23,953 nucleotides of DNA from DASYRM01 sp036004405 (GCA_036004405.1 DASYRM010000223.1:1-23953); one strand, 5' to 3'. Shown: positions 15,586 to 22,722, numbered from the stretch's first letter. A program made the numbers and translations. Notes: generated by a model not told the origin, from the letters alone.

Positions 15586-16236
15586 CTAGTTTTCCGGCTC
15601 AGGCGCCGGTTCGATTGGCGCCGCGGGACCGGGAGGCACGGTCTCGAAGCCGTCGCCGGCGTGCGGATCCTGTGACGCCGCGGGTTCGGCCGCGGCCGGT
15701 TCACTCTTGTCCTCGCGCGACGCCGCGGCGCGGCGGGCCACCTCGCGGCGCCGGAACAGCCGATCGATCAGGCTCGGCGAACTGGCACGCGGATCCCAGC
15801 CGAGGCGCAGCACGTTCACCTCGATACGGCGCCGCCCGAACTTCAGCGCCTCGCCGCAGCTCCAGATGTAGAGATCGAGGTGCCGGCCCTGCACGGCCGG
15901 GCCGGTGTCCATGATGGTGTAGACGCCGTTGTACTCCGGGTCGCCGGTCGCCAGCGTGACCACGCTGCCGACGGGCAGGAGCTGCGGATCGGCGGCGGCG
16001 ATGCCGCGGCGTACGTTGACGCCGGCCGCGGTCGTCTGCCCTTTGCAGTAGGCGGTGGCGTCGAAGGCGAGGTGCGAGCCGGGAGCGGGACGCTCGTCTT
16101 CGTCGCCGAGCATGTCGAGCCAGGCACCGTAGCCCGAATCGAGCATGCGCGTCTCGTACGCCCACACGGCCACGACGAGGGTGGCGATGAGGGCGACGAT
16201 GGTGCGGCGCATCCGCGAGGCGAGCGTGAACCCCAT
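15586..16236 (-). CDS. 3D-domain cell-wall protein (signal-anchored)
   Basis: 216 aa. An N-terminal hydrophobic helix (RTIVALIATLVVAVWAY, about 10-27) anchors or exports the protein. The 3D domain follows, named for three conserved Asp: FDATAYCKG, the TTAAGVNVRRGIAAADP segment, GVYTIMDTGP and HLDLYI, ending with FGRRRIEVNVL. It has a double-psi barrel fold like the catalytic core of MltA and the C-terminus of RpfB/YabE-type proteins, suggesting lytic activity on, or binding to, peptidoglycan. The C-terminal 70 residues are a low-complexity Ala/Pro/Glu-rich tail. ATG 16236 is chosen because GGAGG lies just upstream, although the spacing is short (2 nt). TTG 16245 and ATG 16212 are alternatives. 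It follows thiL by 27 bp on the same strand. Confidence 0.8.
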   Translation of the reverse strand: MGFTLASRMRRTIVALIATLVVAVWAYETRMLDSGYGAWLDMLGDEDERPAPGSHLAFDATAYCKGQTTAAGVNVRRGIAAADPQLLPVGSVVTLATGDPEYNGVYTIMDTGPAVQGRHLDLYIWSCGEALKFGRRRIEVNVLRLGWDPRASSPSLIDRLFRRREVARRAAASREDKSEPAAAEPAASQDPHAGDGFETVPPGPAAPIEPAPEPEN

Positions 16237-16263
16237 GGCCTCCAAACGTGCGAGCGTGCGTGC

Positions 16264-17277
16264 TCAGCGAAAGTGTTCGAACCCGAGGGGCAGCGCGCGG
16301 CAGCCCGAGGCGTCGCGCACGGCCAGATCGGAGCCCCGCGTCACGACGCCAATCCTGGTTATCGGCAGATCGCCGATGCGGCGACGGGCGCCCCGCAGCC
16401 GGCCGCGATGGCGCGGCCGGACGGTGAAGAGCAGCTCGTAGTCGTCTCCGCCGCCGAGCGCGGCGGCAAGCGCGTCGGTTCCGGCGGCGGCATGCCAGGC
16501 GCGCGCCTCGTCCGACATCGGCAGCGCGCCGACGTCGATCTCGACGCCCACGCCGGACGCGCGAGCCAGCTGGCGCAGTCCGTCCGCCAGGCCGTCGCTC
16601 AGGTCCACGCAACTCGACGCAGCTCCATGATGCGCCAGCTGAAGGCCGGCGCGCACCCGGGGCTCCGGGCGCAGGTAGCGGCCGGCACAGACCGACTCGA
16701 CCTTAGCCGCGGCAGCCGAGGCGCGCAGCATCGCCAGCCCGGCCGCGGCGTCGCCCACCGTGCCGGTGACGTAGATCTCGTCACCGGGACGCGCGCCGGC
16801 GCGGGTCAGGGCGCGGCGCGGCCGCACGGCGCCGATGGCGGTGACGTTGATCACGAGAGGTCCTGTCGTCTGTGTGATGTTCCCACCCAGCAGCGTGGCG
16901 CGGTGAGCGGAGGCGTGGCGAAGGAACCCGTCGATGAGGCGGTCGAGCGCCGCCACGGCGAAGCCGGCTGGCAGCGCGAGCGAGAGCAGCACGGCGCGTG
17001 GTTGCGCGCCCATCGCCGCCAGGTCGCTGAGGTTCACCGCCAGCGCGCGGTGCCCGATTGCATCCGCCGGCACGAACGCCTGGTCGAAGTGCACGCCGTC
17101 CACGAGCGTGTCGGTCGTCAGCACCTCGCGAAGACCGCGCGGCGGCTTGATCACGGCGGCGTCGTCACCCGGCCCCACCTCGACCCAAGCCGGCATCACC
17201 ACCCGGCGCGTGATGCGCTCGATGATCGCCTGCTCGCCGATCTCAGCGACGGTCGTGTTGGAGGAGGTGGTGGTCAC
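16264..17277 (-). CDS. thiL: Thiamine-monophosphate kinase
   Basis: 337 aa. ThiL phosphorylates thiamine monophosphate to thiamine diphosphate with ATP, the last step of cofactor synthesis. The sequence shows the family motifs in order: VGPGDDAAVI (34-43), TTDTLVDGVHF (54-64), AVNLSDLAAMGA, LLGGNIT, DEIYVTGTVGDAAAGLAML, CVDLSDGLADGL and GGGDDYELLFTV. These Asp-rich segments bind Mg2+ and the phosphates. Length is usual for ThiL. The start GTG 17277 lacks a clear Shine-Dalgarno; the motif-bearing region begins at residue 10, so the true start cannot be much later. It lies downstream of 6S RNA on the same strand and may be co-transcribed with the following 3D-domain gene. Confidence 0.94.
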   Translation of the reverse strand: MTTTSSNTTVAEIGEQAIIERITRRVVMPAWVEVGPGDDAAVIKPPRGLREVLTTDTLVDGVHFDQAFVPADAIGHRALAVNLSDLAAMGAQPRAVLLSLALPAGFAVAALDRLIDGFLRHASAHRATLLGGNITQTTGPLVINVTAIGAVRPRRALTRAGARPGDEIYVTGTVGDAAAGLAMLRASAAAAKVESVCAGRYLRPEPRVRAGLQLAHHGAASSCVDLSDGLADGLRQLARASGVGVEIDVGALPMSDEARAWHAAAGTDALAAALGGGDDYELLFTVRPRHRGRLRGARRRIGDLPITRIGVVTRGSDLAVRDASGCRALPLGFEHFR

Positions 17278-17370
17278 TGGGGACCGTGACGGAGAACTTC
17301 CGGCCGCAACTCGCTGTCAGCGAATTGGAAGGAATTAACGCCCCGCTTTGCCGTGTGGGGAGGTCGCATG
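17278..17370. other. Gap between 6S RNA and thiL
   Basis: On the minus strand the sequence after the 6S RNA contains CCCC and CGGGG arms (17357-17341) around a short loop, followed by CGTTAATTCCTTCC. This is a weak hairpin with a broken T-run that may be the 6S 3' end or terminator. No promoter for thiL is evident. Confidence 0.3.
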
Positions 17371-17520
17371 AACCTGCTTAAGCAGGTGGAGCCGCTGTGA
17401 TAGATCGCGCTTCAGGCTTCCTCGAAACAGAGGCGTGCACAACACGCGACCCCGCAGCTCACTTGGGTAAAACATCGGCTCAAGCGAGCCTCCGAATACC
17501 ATCACGAGCAAAGCAGGAGC
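17371..17520 (-). ncRNA. ssrS: 6S RNA (boundaries approximate)
   Basis: Directly downstream of zapA, the classic place for ssrS, the minus strand contains TGAGCCGATGTTTTACCC and later TTTCGAGGAAGCCTGAAGC. These match the two conserved strands of the 6S central bubble (E. coli: TGAGCCGATATTTCATACC and CCGAGAAGCCTTAAAAC). The closing helix also forms: GTGATGG on the 5' side pairs with CTATCAC on the 3' side (one G-U), extended by TGCT/AGCG and by CCTGCTT/AAGCAGG at the ends. 6S RNA mimics an open promoter and traps sigma-70 RNA polymerase in stationary phase. The predicted size of about 150 nt is shorter than the 180-nt E. coli RNA. The 5' end is set by the -10 box at 17527; the 3' end could lie some 10 nt either way. 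Confidence 0.82.
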
Positions 17521-17526
17521 AGTTCG

Positions 17527-17532
17527 ATATTA
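17527..17532 (-). promoter_or_regulatory. -10 box of the 6S RNA gene
   Basis: On the minus strand TAATAT reads from 17532 to 17527, about 7 nt before the predicted 6S 5' end. The -35 (TTACAA, 18 bp further upstream) is weak. A private promoter separates the RNA from the zapA transcript. Confidence 0.5.
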
Positions 17533-17582
17533 GCCCAACTGACGCCTGAGTTGTAACAGGGTAGAACAGGTGAGGGGGAGAA

Positions 17583-17903
17583 TCAGCGCGCCATGCTGCC
17601 GGTATGTGCAGTCTCGAACGATCCCAGGACATCGTCCACGAGCCGCTCCAGGCGCAGGGCGCGCTCGTTGAGCTCGCCGCTCGAGGACGACGACTGCTGG
17701 CGGGCGCGGAAGCACTCGTCCGCGATGTTCAGGGCCACCAGCAGCGCCAGGCCGAGCAGGTCGCTGGTGGGCGCCGCCTGGGCGGCCGACTTCATCTTCT
17801 CGTCGACGTACGCGGCCAGTTCGGTCACGTACGCCACGTCGAGCGAGCTGCGGATGGGGTAGCGCTGCCCGGCGATCTCGACGCTGACGATGCTGTTTGT
17901 CAC
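17583..17903 (-). CDS. zapA: Cell division protein ZapA
   Basis: 106 aa. The N-terminal domain (IVSVEIAGQRYPIRSSLDVAYVTELAAYVDEKM) followed by LLGLALLVALNIADECFRAR is the ZapA fold: a short beta-sheet head and a long dimerising helix. The C-terminus is a second amphipathic helix (LNERALRLERLVDDVL) joined by a Ser-rich linker. ZapA tetramers bundle FtsZ filaments at the division ring in the cytoplasm. Start GTG 17903 overlaps the stop of the upstream coiled-coil gene (GTGA), so translation is coupled. 6S RNA follows, a neighbourhood kept in many bacteria. Confidence 0.88.
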   Translation of the reverse strand: MTNSIVSVEIAGQRYPIRSSLDVAYVTELAAYVDEKMKSAAQAAPTSDLLGLALLVALNIADECFRARQQSSSSSGELNERALRLERLVDDVLGSFETAHTGSMAR

Positions 17904-18181
17904 GCGTTCAAATGATCGAGCTGCCGCAGCATGTCGCTGACGCGCGCGCGCACGAGCTCGCGTTCGTCGCGGAGCGCGGCCAGCTCCGACGTGGTGCCGT
18001 CGAGATCGGCGACGCGGGAGCGCAGGTCTTCGAGTTCCCCGGTCAGCCGGGCGTTTTCCTCGATCGAGCGCGCCTGCTCGGCACGCAGCTGCGTGACCAG
18101 GCCGACGAGGGTCTTTACCTTGTCCTCGAGTCGATCGATCGGGTCGAGGTCTACTGTGCGCGCGACTGCTGACTTCACCAT
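17900..18181 (-). CDS. Small coiled-coil protein, ZapB-like
   Basis: 93 aa from ATG 18181, which has GGAG 5 nt upstream; a longer in-frame reading to 18244 adds residues unlike the rest. Apart from a short N-terminal part, it is one continuous heptad pattern (IDRLEDKVKTLVGLVTQL ... LTGELEDLRSRVADL ... LAALRDERELVRARVSDML). Such a short coiled coil directly before zapA, with overlapping stop and start, is typical of ZapB-like division proteins that bridge ZapA to the chromosome or stabilise the Z-ring. Coiled coils give poor family signals, so the assignment rests mainly on size and context. Confidence 0.7.
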   Translation of the reverse strand: MVKSAVARTVDLDPIDRLEDKVKTLVGLVTQLRAEQARSIEENARLTGELEDLRSRVADLDGTTSELAALRDERELVRARVSDMLRQLDHLNA

Positions 18182-18251
18182 CAAGCTCCGGAAGAAATGC
18201 TGGCGTCCGGCGAGCATGGTGCCACGAACGCGGCAGCCGATCAATCGGAAA

Positions 18252-20312
18252 TCAGCGTTGGACGGCGCCGTGTTCGGAGACGAGCGCTTTGACGATCGTC
18301 TCCATCGCGGCTTGCACTTCGGCGTCGGTGAGCGTGCGGTCGGCGGCGCGGAAGGTGAGCCGCAGCGCGAGGCTGACCTTGCCCTCCGGCACGCCTTTGC
18401 CCTGGTAGCGATCGAACTCGCGTAGGTCGGTCAACGACGGCGGAGCGGCGCGGCGGATCGTCGCGCGCAGCGCCGCTGCCGGCAGGGTGTCGTCGACCAG
18501 CACCGCGACGTCGCGGGTGACAGACGGAAACCGCGGCAGCGGTACCACGTGCACTTCGCGTGTGCCGGCCGCGGCGTCGGCGGCGTCGAGGTCGATGTCG
18601 GCGACGAAGACCGCATCGTCGCCCGGGAGTCCGTGCCGTTCGGCCAGTGCGCTCGTGAGGCGTCCCAGCACGCCGATGCGCCGTCCGCCGCTCAGCAGCG
18701 ACGCGGTCTGGCCGGCGACGAGCCACGGCTCGACATGGGTCTCGGTGGTGGCCTCGAGGCGCAGCGCGCGGCAGACGCGCTCCACGGCGCCCTTCATGTC
18801 GAAGAACGTCACCTCGGCGGCCGGGCTGCTCCAGTGCGGCACATCGCTGGCGCCGGTCCAGGCCATCGTCAGCGATCGGCGCTCGCCACAGGCCTTTGAG
18901 AACACGTTGCCGATCTCGAACAGCCGCACGTCGCGCTGCTCCCGGCGGCGATTGTGCGCGACGGCATCGAGCAGACCCGGCAACGCCGAGGGACGCAGCA
19001 CGGCAAACGTCTCCGAAAGCGGGTTGGCAATCGACGCCAGGTTGCCGGCGGCGGCAAACGGCGCAGCCGCAGCTTCCGCCATGAAGCCGAAGGTGACGGC
19101 TTCCGAGAACCCGGCCCCGGTCAGGATCGTGCGCAGGTGCCGCGCGCGCGCAATGCGTGGATCCATGGCCGGCGGGGCAGTCCGGAGGGCGGGGAACGTG
19201 GCCGGAATGCGGTCGAAGCCGTAGTGGCGCGCCACTTCTTCGATGAGGTCGACCTCGCGCAGGACATCCACGCGGCGCGTCGGCACCGTGACGGTCCACC
19301 CGTCAGGCGATGGAGACAGACCGAAGCCGAGCGCCGACAGGACGCGCGTGACGTCGGCGTCGGGTACGGTGACGCCGAGCAGGCCCGACAACCTGGCCCG
19401 GCGCAGCGCCATCCGGCGCGGCGAGACGGGCGCGGGGTAGGCATCCACCACCTGGCCGCGCGCCTTGCCCGCCCCCGTCGCGGCGAGGAGCGCACACGCC
19501 CGCCGCATGGCCAGGAGCGGCAGGTCCGGATCCACGCCGCGCTCGAAGCGGGTGCTCGCCTCGGTCTTGAGCCCCAGCGCCTTGCTCGTCCGCCGCACCG
19601 AATTGGCGTTGAAAGAGGCGCTCTCGAAGACGATGGCTTTGGTGGCCCCGCCGACTTCTGAATCCGCGCCGCCCATCACGCCGGCAATGGCGATTGGCGC
19701 CCGGGCGTCGGCAATCACCAGCATCTCCGGCGCGAGCGCCCGCTGCTGTCCGTCGAGCGTCGTGATCCGCTCGCCGGCCTTGGCGCGGCGCACCCGGATT
19801 TCGGCGCCGCCGATCTTCGTGAGGTCGAAGGCGTGCATCGGCTGGCCGAGCTCGAGCAGCACGTAGTTGGTGATGTCCACGACGTTGCTGATCGGACGCA
19901 CGCCCGCGCCGCGCAGGCGCGCCTGCAGCCACTCGGGCGAGGCGCCCACGGTCACGTCGGCGACGGCGCCGGCATACCGTGGGCCGAGGTCGGGGTCGTC
20001 GAGGTGCACGCTGATCACGGTGCCCGGGTCTGAAGACCGGGGTCCACGGACTGGAATCAGCGTGGCCAGCGCCGTGTCCTCGGCCGGTTCACGCAGCGGC
20101 AGGCCGTAGGCGGTCGCCACCTCGCGCGCCAGCCCCAGCACCGAAAGACAGTCGGGACGGTTCGCCGTGACCTCGAAGTCGATGACCGTGTCGTCGCCCG
20201 CGCCGTCGATCCCCTCCACCGCGAAGCCGCGCACCGACAGACGCGCGGCGACGTCGGCGGCCGTGCCCGGTACGTCGACGAACTCCTTCAGCCAGGAGAA
20301 GAGGACCTTCAT
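18252..20312 (-). CDS. pheT: Phenylalanyl-tRNA synthetase beta subunit, lacking the tRNA-binding insertion
   Basis: 686 aa. The beta subunit of the alpha2-beta2 PheRS binds tRNA-Phe and edits mischarged Tyr. Visible domains are the B1 start (MKVLFSWLKEFVDVPG), then NRPDCLSVLGLAREVA, and B3/B4 with NVVDITNYVLLELGQPMHAFDL and VMGGADSEV. These are followed by B5 with VDLIEEVARHYGFDRIP, the catalytic-like B6/B7, and a C-terminal FDX-ACB domain (PRFPSVTRDVAVLVDD ... LTFRAADRTLTDAEV). Residue 36 (GFAVEGID) passes almost directly to VIDFEVTANRPDC (43-55). In E. coli about 100 residues of EMAPII-like tRNA-binding (B2) domain lie between these segments, which accounts for 686 instead of 795 residues. 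Start ATG 20312 overlaps the pheS stop (ATGA). Confidence 0.95.
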   Translation of the reverse strand: MKVLFSWLKEFVDVPGTAADVAARLSVRGFAVEGIDGAGDDTVIDFEVTANRPDCLSVLGLAREVATAYGLPLREPAEDTALATLIPVRGPRSSDPGTVISVHLDDPDLGPRYAGAVADVTVGASPEWLQARLRGAGVRPISNVVDITNYVLLELGQPMHAFDLTKIGGAEIRVRRAKAGERITTLDGQQRALAPEMLVIADARAPIAIAGVMGGADSEVGGATKAIVFESASFNANSVRRTSKALGLKTEASTRFERGVDPDLPLLAMRRACALLAATGAGKARGQVVDAYPAPVSPRRMALRRARLSGLLGVTVPDADVTRVLSALGFGLSPSPDGWTVTVPTRRVDVLREVDLIEEVARHYGFDRIPATFPALRTAPPAMDPRIARARHLRTILTGAGFSEAVTFGFMAEAAAAPFAAAGNLASIANPLSETFAVLRPSALPGLLDAVAHNRRREQRDVRLFEIGNVFSKACGERRSLTMAWTGASDVPHWSSPAAEVTFFDMKGAVERVCRALRLEATTETHVEPWLVAGQTASLLSGGRRIGVLGRLTSALAERHGLPGDDAVFVADIDLDAADAAAGTREVHVVPLPRFPSVTRDVAVLVDDTLPAAALRATIRRAAPPSLTDLREFDRYQGKGVPEGKVSLALRLTFRAADRTLTDAEVQAAMETIVKALVSEHGAVQR

Positions 20313-21403
20313 AGCGGAAACTGCTCGAGGAAGCGCAGGTCGTTTTCGTAGAACAGGCGGATGTCGTCGACGCCGTACTTCAGCATCGCCACGCGTTCCA
20401 TCCCCATGCCGAACGCAAAGCCGGTCACCTTGTCGGGGTCGTAGCCGACGGCCTCGAAGACCGCGGGGTGCACCATGCCGCTGCCGAGAATCTCCAGCCA
20501 CCCGGTGTGCTTGCAGACGCCGCAGCCCGATCCGCCGCACGACTGGCAGGAGATGTCGATCTCGGCGCTCGGTTCGGTGTAGGGGAAGAAGCTCGGGCGC
20601 AGGCGCACCTTCACGTCGCCGAAGAGGCCGGTGAGCAGCGCCTCGAAGGTTCCCTTGAGGTCCGCGAGCGAAATGCCCTCGCCGACGACGAGCCCCTCGC
20701 ACTGCTGGAACATCGGCGTGTGCGTCAGGTCGAGGTTGTCGCGGCGGTAGACGCGGCCCGGCACCAGGATGCGCACCGGCGGCGGGAACGTCTTCATGTA
20801 GCGGATCTGCATCGCCGACGTGTGCGTGCGCAGCAGCGTGGCCGCCCGCACCTGCGCGTCGGGCACGCGGCCACCGTTCTGAGACGCCCGGTGGCCGCCC
20901 CAGATGCCGCCGACGATCGGCGCGTCCAGATAGAGCGTGTCCTGCATGTCGCGCGCGGGGTGATCCGGCGGCATGTTGAGCGCTTCGAAGTTGTGGAAGT
21001 CGTCCTCGACCTCGGGGCCTTCGAGGATCTCGTAGCCCATACGGCTGAAGATGTCCTCGACCTCCTGGCGCACGCGCATGAGCGGATGAATGCGCCCCAC
21101 GGCGTGCTCGCGTCCGGGCAGCGTGATGTCGACGGCTCCGGCCGGCGGGCGGCTGGCCTCGAGCGTGGCCTTGCGCTCGGCGAGCGCCGTCTCGACCTCC
21201 GACTTGAGCGCGTTGACGGCGGCGCCGAAGCCGCGGCGCTCCTCGGGCGGCAGGGTCTTGAGCGTCTGCATCAGCGCCGTGACCGATCCCGACTTGCGGC
21301 TCAGGAACTCGTCGTCGATCGTCTTCAGGTCGCGCTCGCTCGCGGCGGCGGCGAGGCGGGCCTGGAAGTGCGCGCGCAGCGTGTCGATGGAAGCGTCGGC
21401 CAT
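20309..21403 (-). CDS. pheS: Phenylalanyl-tRNA synthetase alpha subunit
   Basis: 364 aa. An N-terminal helical coiled-coil arm (about 1-90, with LPPEERRGFGAAVNALK) binds tRNA, and the class II catalytic core follows. Motif 2 is VYRRDNLDLTHTPMFQQCEG and motif 3 lies in FGMGMERVAMLKYGVDDIRL. Four cysteines, C286, C289, C294 and C297, form a CxxC/CxxC knuckle before GWLEILGSGMVHP; this insertion is seen in many bacterial PheS and may bind Zn. The enzyme charges tRNA-Phe together with PheT. The start ATG 21403 is fixed by an in-frame TGA two codons upstream and by homology of the N-terminus. There is no Shine-Dalgarno, because the terminator T-run ends 5 nt before the ATG. Confidence 0.96.
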   Translation of the reverse strand: MADASIDTLRAHFQARLAAAASERDLKTIDDEFLSRKSGSVTALMQTLKTLPPEERRGFGAAVNALKSEVETALAERKATLEASRPPAGAVDITLPGREHAVGRIHPLMRVRQEVEDIFSRMGYEILEGPEVEDDFHNFEALNMPPDHPARDMQDTLYLDAPIVGGIWGGHRASQNGGRVPDAQVRAATLLRTHTSAMQIRYMKTFPPPVRILVPGRVYRRDNLDLTHTPMFQQCEGLVVGEGISLADLKGTFEALLTGLFGDVKVRLRPSFFPYTEPSAEIDISCQSCGGSGCGVCKHTGWLEILGSGMVHPAVFEAVGYDPDKVTGFAFGMGMERVAMLKYGVDDIRLFYENDLRFLEQFPL

Positions 21404-21408
21404 ATATC

Positions 21409-21438
21409 AAAAAAAAGGCGGGTCTGAGGACCCGCCTT
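21409..21438 (-). terminator. Strong intrinsic terminator between rplT and pheS
   Basis: On the minus strand AAGGCGGGTC, loop CTCA, GACCCGCCTT form a perfect 10-bp stem followed by eight consecutive T. This is a textbook intrinsic terminator 24 nt after rplT. It ends only 5 nt before the pheS start, so pheST must depend on read-through or on a promoter inside rplT. Confidence 0.88.
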
Positions 21439-21462
21439 CCGGTTCACCTTTTCGGCGCCAGT

Positions 21463-21825
21463 CTACGCAGCGGGCAGCGCAGCCTTGGCTTGCGAGGCAA
21501 CCTTGCTAAACGCCGCGCTCTGCGTGATCGCCATGTCGGCCAGCATCTTGCGGTCGAGCGTGATGCCGGCGGCCTTCAGACCCCGAATCAGCTGCGAGTA
21601 GGTGAGGCCGTTCTCGCGCGCGGCGGCGTTGATGCGCACCACCCACAGGCGGCGGAAGTCGCGCTTCTTGTTCTTGCGCCCCACGTACGCGTACTTCGCC
21701 GCGGTATCGACCGATTCTTTGGCCTGGCGATACAGCTTGCTCTTGGTCTGGTAAAAGCCCTTCGCACGCGCCAGCAGCTTCTTGCGCTTGGCGCGCCGGA
21801 CGGTCCCGCGTTTCACTCTCGGCAT
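21463..21825 (-). CDS. rplT: 50S ribosomal protein L20
   Basis: 120 aa, full length. The basic N-terminal helix (MPRVKRGTVRRAKRKKLLARAKGF) binds 23S rRNA during early 50S assembly. The conserved core RKNKKRDFRRLWVVRINAAARENGLTYS, read here in overlapping parts, and the C-terminal domain with LKAAGITLDRKMLADMA complete the family pattern. Start ATG 21825 has an AGAGAG purine run upstream. It is the last ribosomal gene before the terminator. In other bacteria L20 represses the infC-rpmI-rplT mRNA; no such operator could be identified here by eye. Confidence 0.97.
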   Translation of the reverse strand: MPRVKRGTVRRAKRKKLLARAKGFYQTKSKLYRQAKESVDTAAKYAYVGRKNKKRDFRRLWVVRINAAARENGLTYSQLIRGLKAAGITLDRKMLADMAITQSAAFSKVASQAKAALPAA

Positions 21826-21845
21826 TGCGTGTCTCTCTTCGCTCC

Positions 21846-21871
21846 AGGCGGACTTGAAAGTCCGCCTCTAC
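21846..21871. repeat. GTAG-headed REP-like hairpin between rpmI and rplT
   Basis: AGGCGGACTT (21846-21855), loop GA, AAGTCCGCCT (21858-21867), CTAC (21868-21871); on the coding (minus) strand GTAG comes first. Compared with the 22086 copy, C-to-T in one arm is compensated by G-to-A in the other. It fills most of the gap and lies just upstream of the rplT ribosome binding region. Confidence 0.72.
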
Positions 21872-21877
21872 GTACGT

Positions 21878-22075
21878 CTATTTGTAGGGCAGCATCAGGC
21901 GGACCTTCACGGCGTCGCCGTCGGCGACCACCTTGCTCCCGCGCATGTGCCGCTTCGATTTCGTCGTCTTGCTCGTGAGGATGTGGCGCTTGAAGGCGCT
22001 GCCCCGGGTGACCTTACCCGTGGCCGTCACCTTGAACCGCTTGGCCGCACCCCGATGTGTTTTCAGCTTCGGCAT
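21878..22075 (-). CDS. rpmI: 50S ribosomal protein L35
   Basis: 65 aa, full length. MPKLKTHRGAAKRFKVTATG, then KVTRGSAFKRHILTSK, TTKSKRHMRGSKVV and the end VRLMLPYK are the L35 pattern. It is a small basic protein on the 50S subunit. ATG 22075 follows AGGA by 5 nt. It lies between infC and rplT, the near-universal order, and is bordered on both sides by REP-like hairpins. Confidence 0.97.
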   Translation of the reverse strand: MPKLKTHRGAAKRFKVTATGKVTRGSAFKRHILTSKTTKSKRHMRGSKVVADGDAVKVRLMLPYK

Positions 22076-22085
22076 CTCTGTCCTC

Positions 22086-22111
22086 AGGCGGACCTACAGG
22101 TCCGCCTCTAC
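22086..22111. repeat. GTAG-headed REP-like hairpin between infC and rpmI
   Basis: AGGCGGACCT (22086-22095), loop AC, AGGTCCGCCT (22098-22107), CTAC (22108-22111). On the coding (minus) strand the GTAG head supplies the TAG stop of infC (22110-22108), as in the methyltransferase case. The stem ends 11 nt before the rpmI start. Confidence 0.72.
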
Positions 22112-22722
22112 GTACCTTCTTCGACCGGCGCTTCTTCTTCGGCCCCGCCGGTCTCCTGCGGCCGCGCCGCCTTGGGCGCATTCTTCCGTCCTGCGCGCTG
22201 GCCCAGGATGACGTGCATCTGGTTGCCTTCCCGCCGCGGCATCGTTTCGGCAATCGCCAGATCCGCCAGATCGGCCAGCAGCCGCTCGAGGATGCGCTGC
22301 CCGATCTCCGGGTGCGCCATCTCGCGGCCGCGGAAGAAGATCGTGGCTTTGACCTTGTCGCCGTCGTTCAAGAAGCGCTCGATGTGCTTCTTCTTGAACT
22401 GGTAGTCGTGTTCGTCGACCTTGGGTCTGAACTTGATTTCCTTGACCAGGATCACGCGCTGGTGCTTCTTCGACTCCCGCGTGCGCTTCTGTTCCTGGTA
22501 CTGGTACTTGCCGAAGTCCATGATCCGGCAGACCGGAGGCACCGCGGTCGGAGAGATCTCGACGAGGTCGAGGCCCTTCTGTCGCGCGATCGCCAGCGCC
22601 TGCGGCGGTGGCATGATCCCGAGCTGCTGTCCAGTGTCGTCGATGACTCGAATCTCTCGAACCCGAATGCGCTCGTTGGTGCGAACGCGGTCATCACGTC
22701 GGGGCGAACGATCGTAGGCGAT
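22108..22722 (-). CDS. infC: Translation initiation factor IF-3, probable AUC start codon
   Basis: 204 aa if initiated at ATC 22722. The frame begins (M)AYDRSPRRDDRV and continues TNERIRVREIRVIDD, the proper IF3 N-terminus, then GIMPPPQALAIARQKGLDLVEIS, the linker KYQYQEQKRTRESKK, and the C-terminal domain (VKEIKFRPKVDEHDYQFK ... FFRGREMAHPEIG). An acidic tail follows. IF3 binds the 30S subunit, blocks premature 50S joining and rejects non-canonical start codons. Between the upstream in-frame TAA (22740-22738) and ATG 22614 there is no ATG, GTG or TTG. An ATG 22614 start would remove about 36 conserved residues. A rare start would allow the IF3 autoregulation known from E. coli infC (AUU). 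The stop lies in the REP head. Confidence 0.93.
   Translation of the reverse strand: MAYDRSPRRDDRVRTNERIRVREIRVIDDTGQQLGIMPPPQALAIARQKGLDLVEISPTAVPPVCRIMDFGKYQYQEQKRTRESKKHQRVILVKEIKFRPKVDEHDYQFKKKHIERFLNDGDKVKATIFFRGREMAHPEIGQRILERLLADLADLAIAETMPRREGNQMHVILGQRAGRKNAPKAARPQETGGAEEEAPVEEGT

Noticed and set aside
21302..21452. Possible pheM-like leader peptide (GTG at about 21450, reading through the terminator with two Phe codons)
   Set aside because: The Phe codons lie in the T-run after the hairpin, too late for classic attenuation. The supposed Shine-Dalgarno touches the GTG, and the frame continues into pheS out of phase.
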